From NCBI GenBank assembly GCA_034006575.1, contig JAVESN010000102.1:1-5201 (forward strand): DNA of 5,201 nucleotides. The letters run 5' to 3'. Below the pieces are notes generated by a model. That model was not told the DNA's origin and did not search any database. It saw only the letters and a list, made by a program, of their open reading frames with translations. This document shows positions 4,629 to 5,201 of the stretch, one piece after another. The translations under genes and the position numbers were made by a program. Numbering within the stretch: position 1 is the first letter of the stretch; the number at the start of each line of letters is the position of its first letter. The stretch is from Methanimicrococcus sp034006575 (GTDB lineage: Archaea; Halobacteriota; Methanosarcinia; Methanosarcinales; Methanosarcinaceae).

Positions 4629-4640
4629 TATTTTATAAAA
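4629..4640 (+). promoter_or_regulatory. TATA box candidate of the hydrolase gene
   Basis: TATTTTATAAAA lies about 70 bases before the ATG at 4709 and would give a leader of roughly 48 bases. A second candidate, ATAAATATTTA at 4661-4671, would give a leader of about 15 bases. Because the first is nearly palindromic it could also serve the divergent LpdD-ubiX operon. Confidence 0.4.
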
Positions 4641-4708
4641 ACAAAATGAAAAGACAAACATAAATATTTAATTCAATCTCTTTCATTTATTCAAAAAAAG
4701 GATATATC

Positions 4709-5201
4709 ATGACAAAACTACCGATTACAGACAATCATATTCATATTGATATGGCAAACGGCCGCGGTTTAGATGCCGTTTTGGATTTCAAAAGAGCCGG
4801 CGGCACGCATATGTTTTTAGTCGCTCTTCCGAGCCGCCATCTCGGCGTTTCCGTCAAAACCGCCGCCGATTATAAAATTGTTTTTGATCAAACCTTAAAA
4901 ACCGCCGATAAAATCAATGAAAACGGCATTTGCGCATTCCCGATTCTCGGCATTCATCCGGTTGATATTCTTTATTTGTCCGAAGAATTCGGAGTCAAGA
5001 AAGCTGTTGAAATCATATGCGGCGGATTTGACATTGCCGCGTCTATCGTCAAAGAAGGAAACGCAATCGGTTTAAAAAGCGGACGCCCCCATTTTCCGGT
5101 ATCCCCCGAAATTTTGGAAGCGTCCAATCAAATCATGAGCCACGTTTTCGGGCTGGCGCACGACGTAAACTGCGCCGTTCAACTGCACGTGGAGGACATG
5201 A
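4709..5201 (+). CDS. TatD-related metal-dependent hydrolase, 5' part
   Basis: The ATG at 4709 follows AAGGA (4698-4702) with a six-base gap. The frame stays open for 164 codons and runs off the window, so the C-terminal part is missing. The start MTKLPITDNHIHID carries the HxH metal-binding motif (His10, His12) that opens TIM-barrel amidohydrolase and TatD proteins. Further typical points are ILGIHPVD (79-86), IGLKSGRPHFPVSPE (120-134) and VQLHVED (157-163), where a His is a probable metal ligand. This matches archaeal predicted metal-dependent hydrolases related to TatD nucleases; where bacterial TatD has GEIGLD this one has IGLKSGRPH, so nuclease activity should not be assumed. Its codons are richer in G+C than those of the GNAT/ASCH genes. 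It is divergent from the LpdD-ubiX operon. Confidence 0.85.
   Translation, partial: MTKLPITDNHIHIDMANGRGLDAVLDFKRAGGTHMFLVALPSRHLGVSVKTAADYKIVFDQTLKTADKINENGICAFPILGIHPVDILYLSEEFGVKKAVEIICGGFDIAASIVKEGNAIGLKSGRPHFPVSPEILEASNQIMSHVFGLAHDVNCAVQLHVEDM

Overview
The window looks like a piece of a low-GC archaeal chromosome, most likely a euryarchaeal methanogen. The evidence is: a threonine tRNA with discriminator base U; three tRNA genes without an encoded CCA end; TATA-box-like elements instead of bacterial -35/-10 pairs; ribosome binding sites of the archaeal GGTGA type; and a UbiX plus LpdD-like gene pair with archaeal-style sequences. A member of the Methanosarcinales such as Methanimicrococcus would fit, but the genus is a guess. 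No complete gene here ends in TAG (four end in TGA, two in TAA), which is compatible with, but far too little to prove, a lineage that decodes amber as pyrrolysine.

Layout. 52-123: tRNA-Thr(CGU) on the + strand with a T-run behind it. 176-200: an (ATTTT)5 microsatellite. 284-854: a type II toxin-antitoxin operon on the - strand, Phd/YefM-like antitoxin first, RelE/ParE-like toxin second with a 17-nt overlap, preceded by a perfect 11-bp inverted repeat that is a strong operator candidate. 1109-1192: an unannotated 27-codon reading frame on the + strand with a very good ribosome binding site and an amber stop, flanked by hairpins. 1393-2839: a two-gene - strand operon, a GNAT acetyltransferase fused to a PUA/ASCH-like domain followed by a stand-alone ASCH-domain protein with a 41-nt overlap. 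3023-3247: two tandem tRNA-Pro genes (CGG and UGG) on the - strand. 3519-4471: - strand operon of an LpdD-like prenylated-flavin chaperone and the flavin prenyltransferase UbiX. 4513-4594: seven copies of a 12/13-bp repeat between divergent genes. 4709-5201: the 5' part of a TatD-like/amidohydrolase-superfamily metal-dependent hydrolase on the + strand, cut by the window end.

How the parts work together. The stretch between the tRNA-Thr and tRNA-Pro genes (about 2.9 kb) is accessory in character: a toxin-antitoxin pair, a possible orphan small protein and the GNAT-PUA/ASCH pair, all AT-rich. The right third is housekeeping: UbiX makes prenylated FMN and the LpdD-like protein probably helps deliver or mature it for a UbiD-family decarboxylase encoded elsewhere, in archaea possibly the anhydromevalonate phosphate decarboxylase of isoprenoid synthesis. 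The least described element is the GNAT-PUA plus ASCH operon; it is a candidate RNA- or nucleotide-sensing module, but its function cannot be read from sequence alone.
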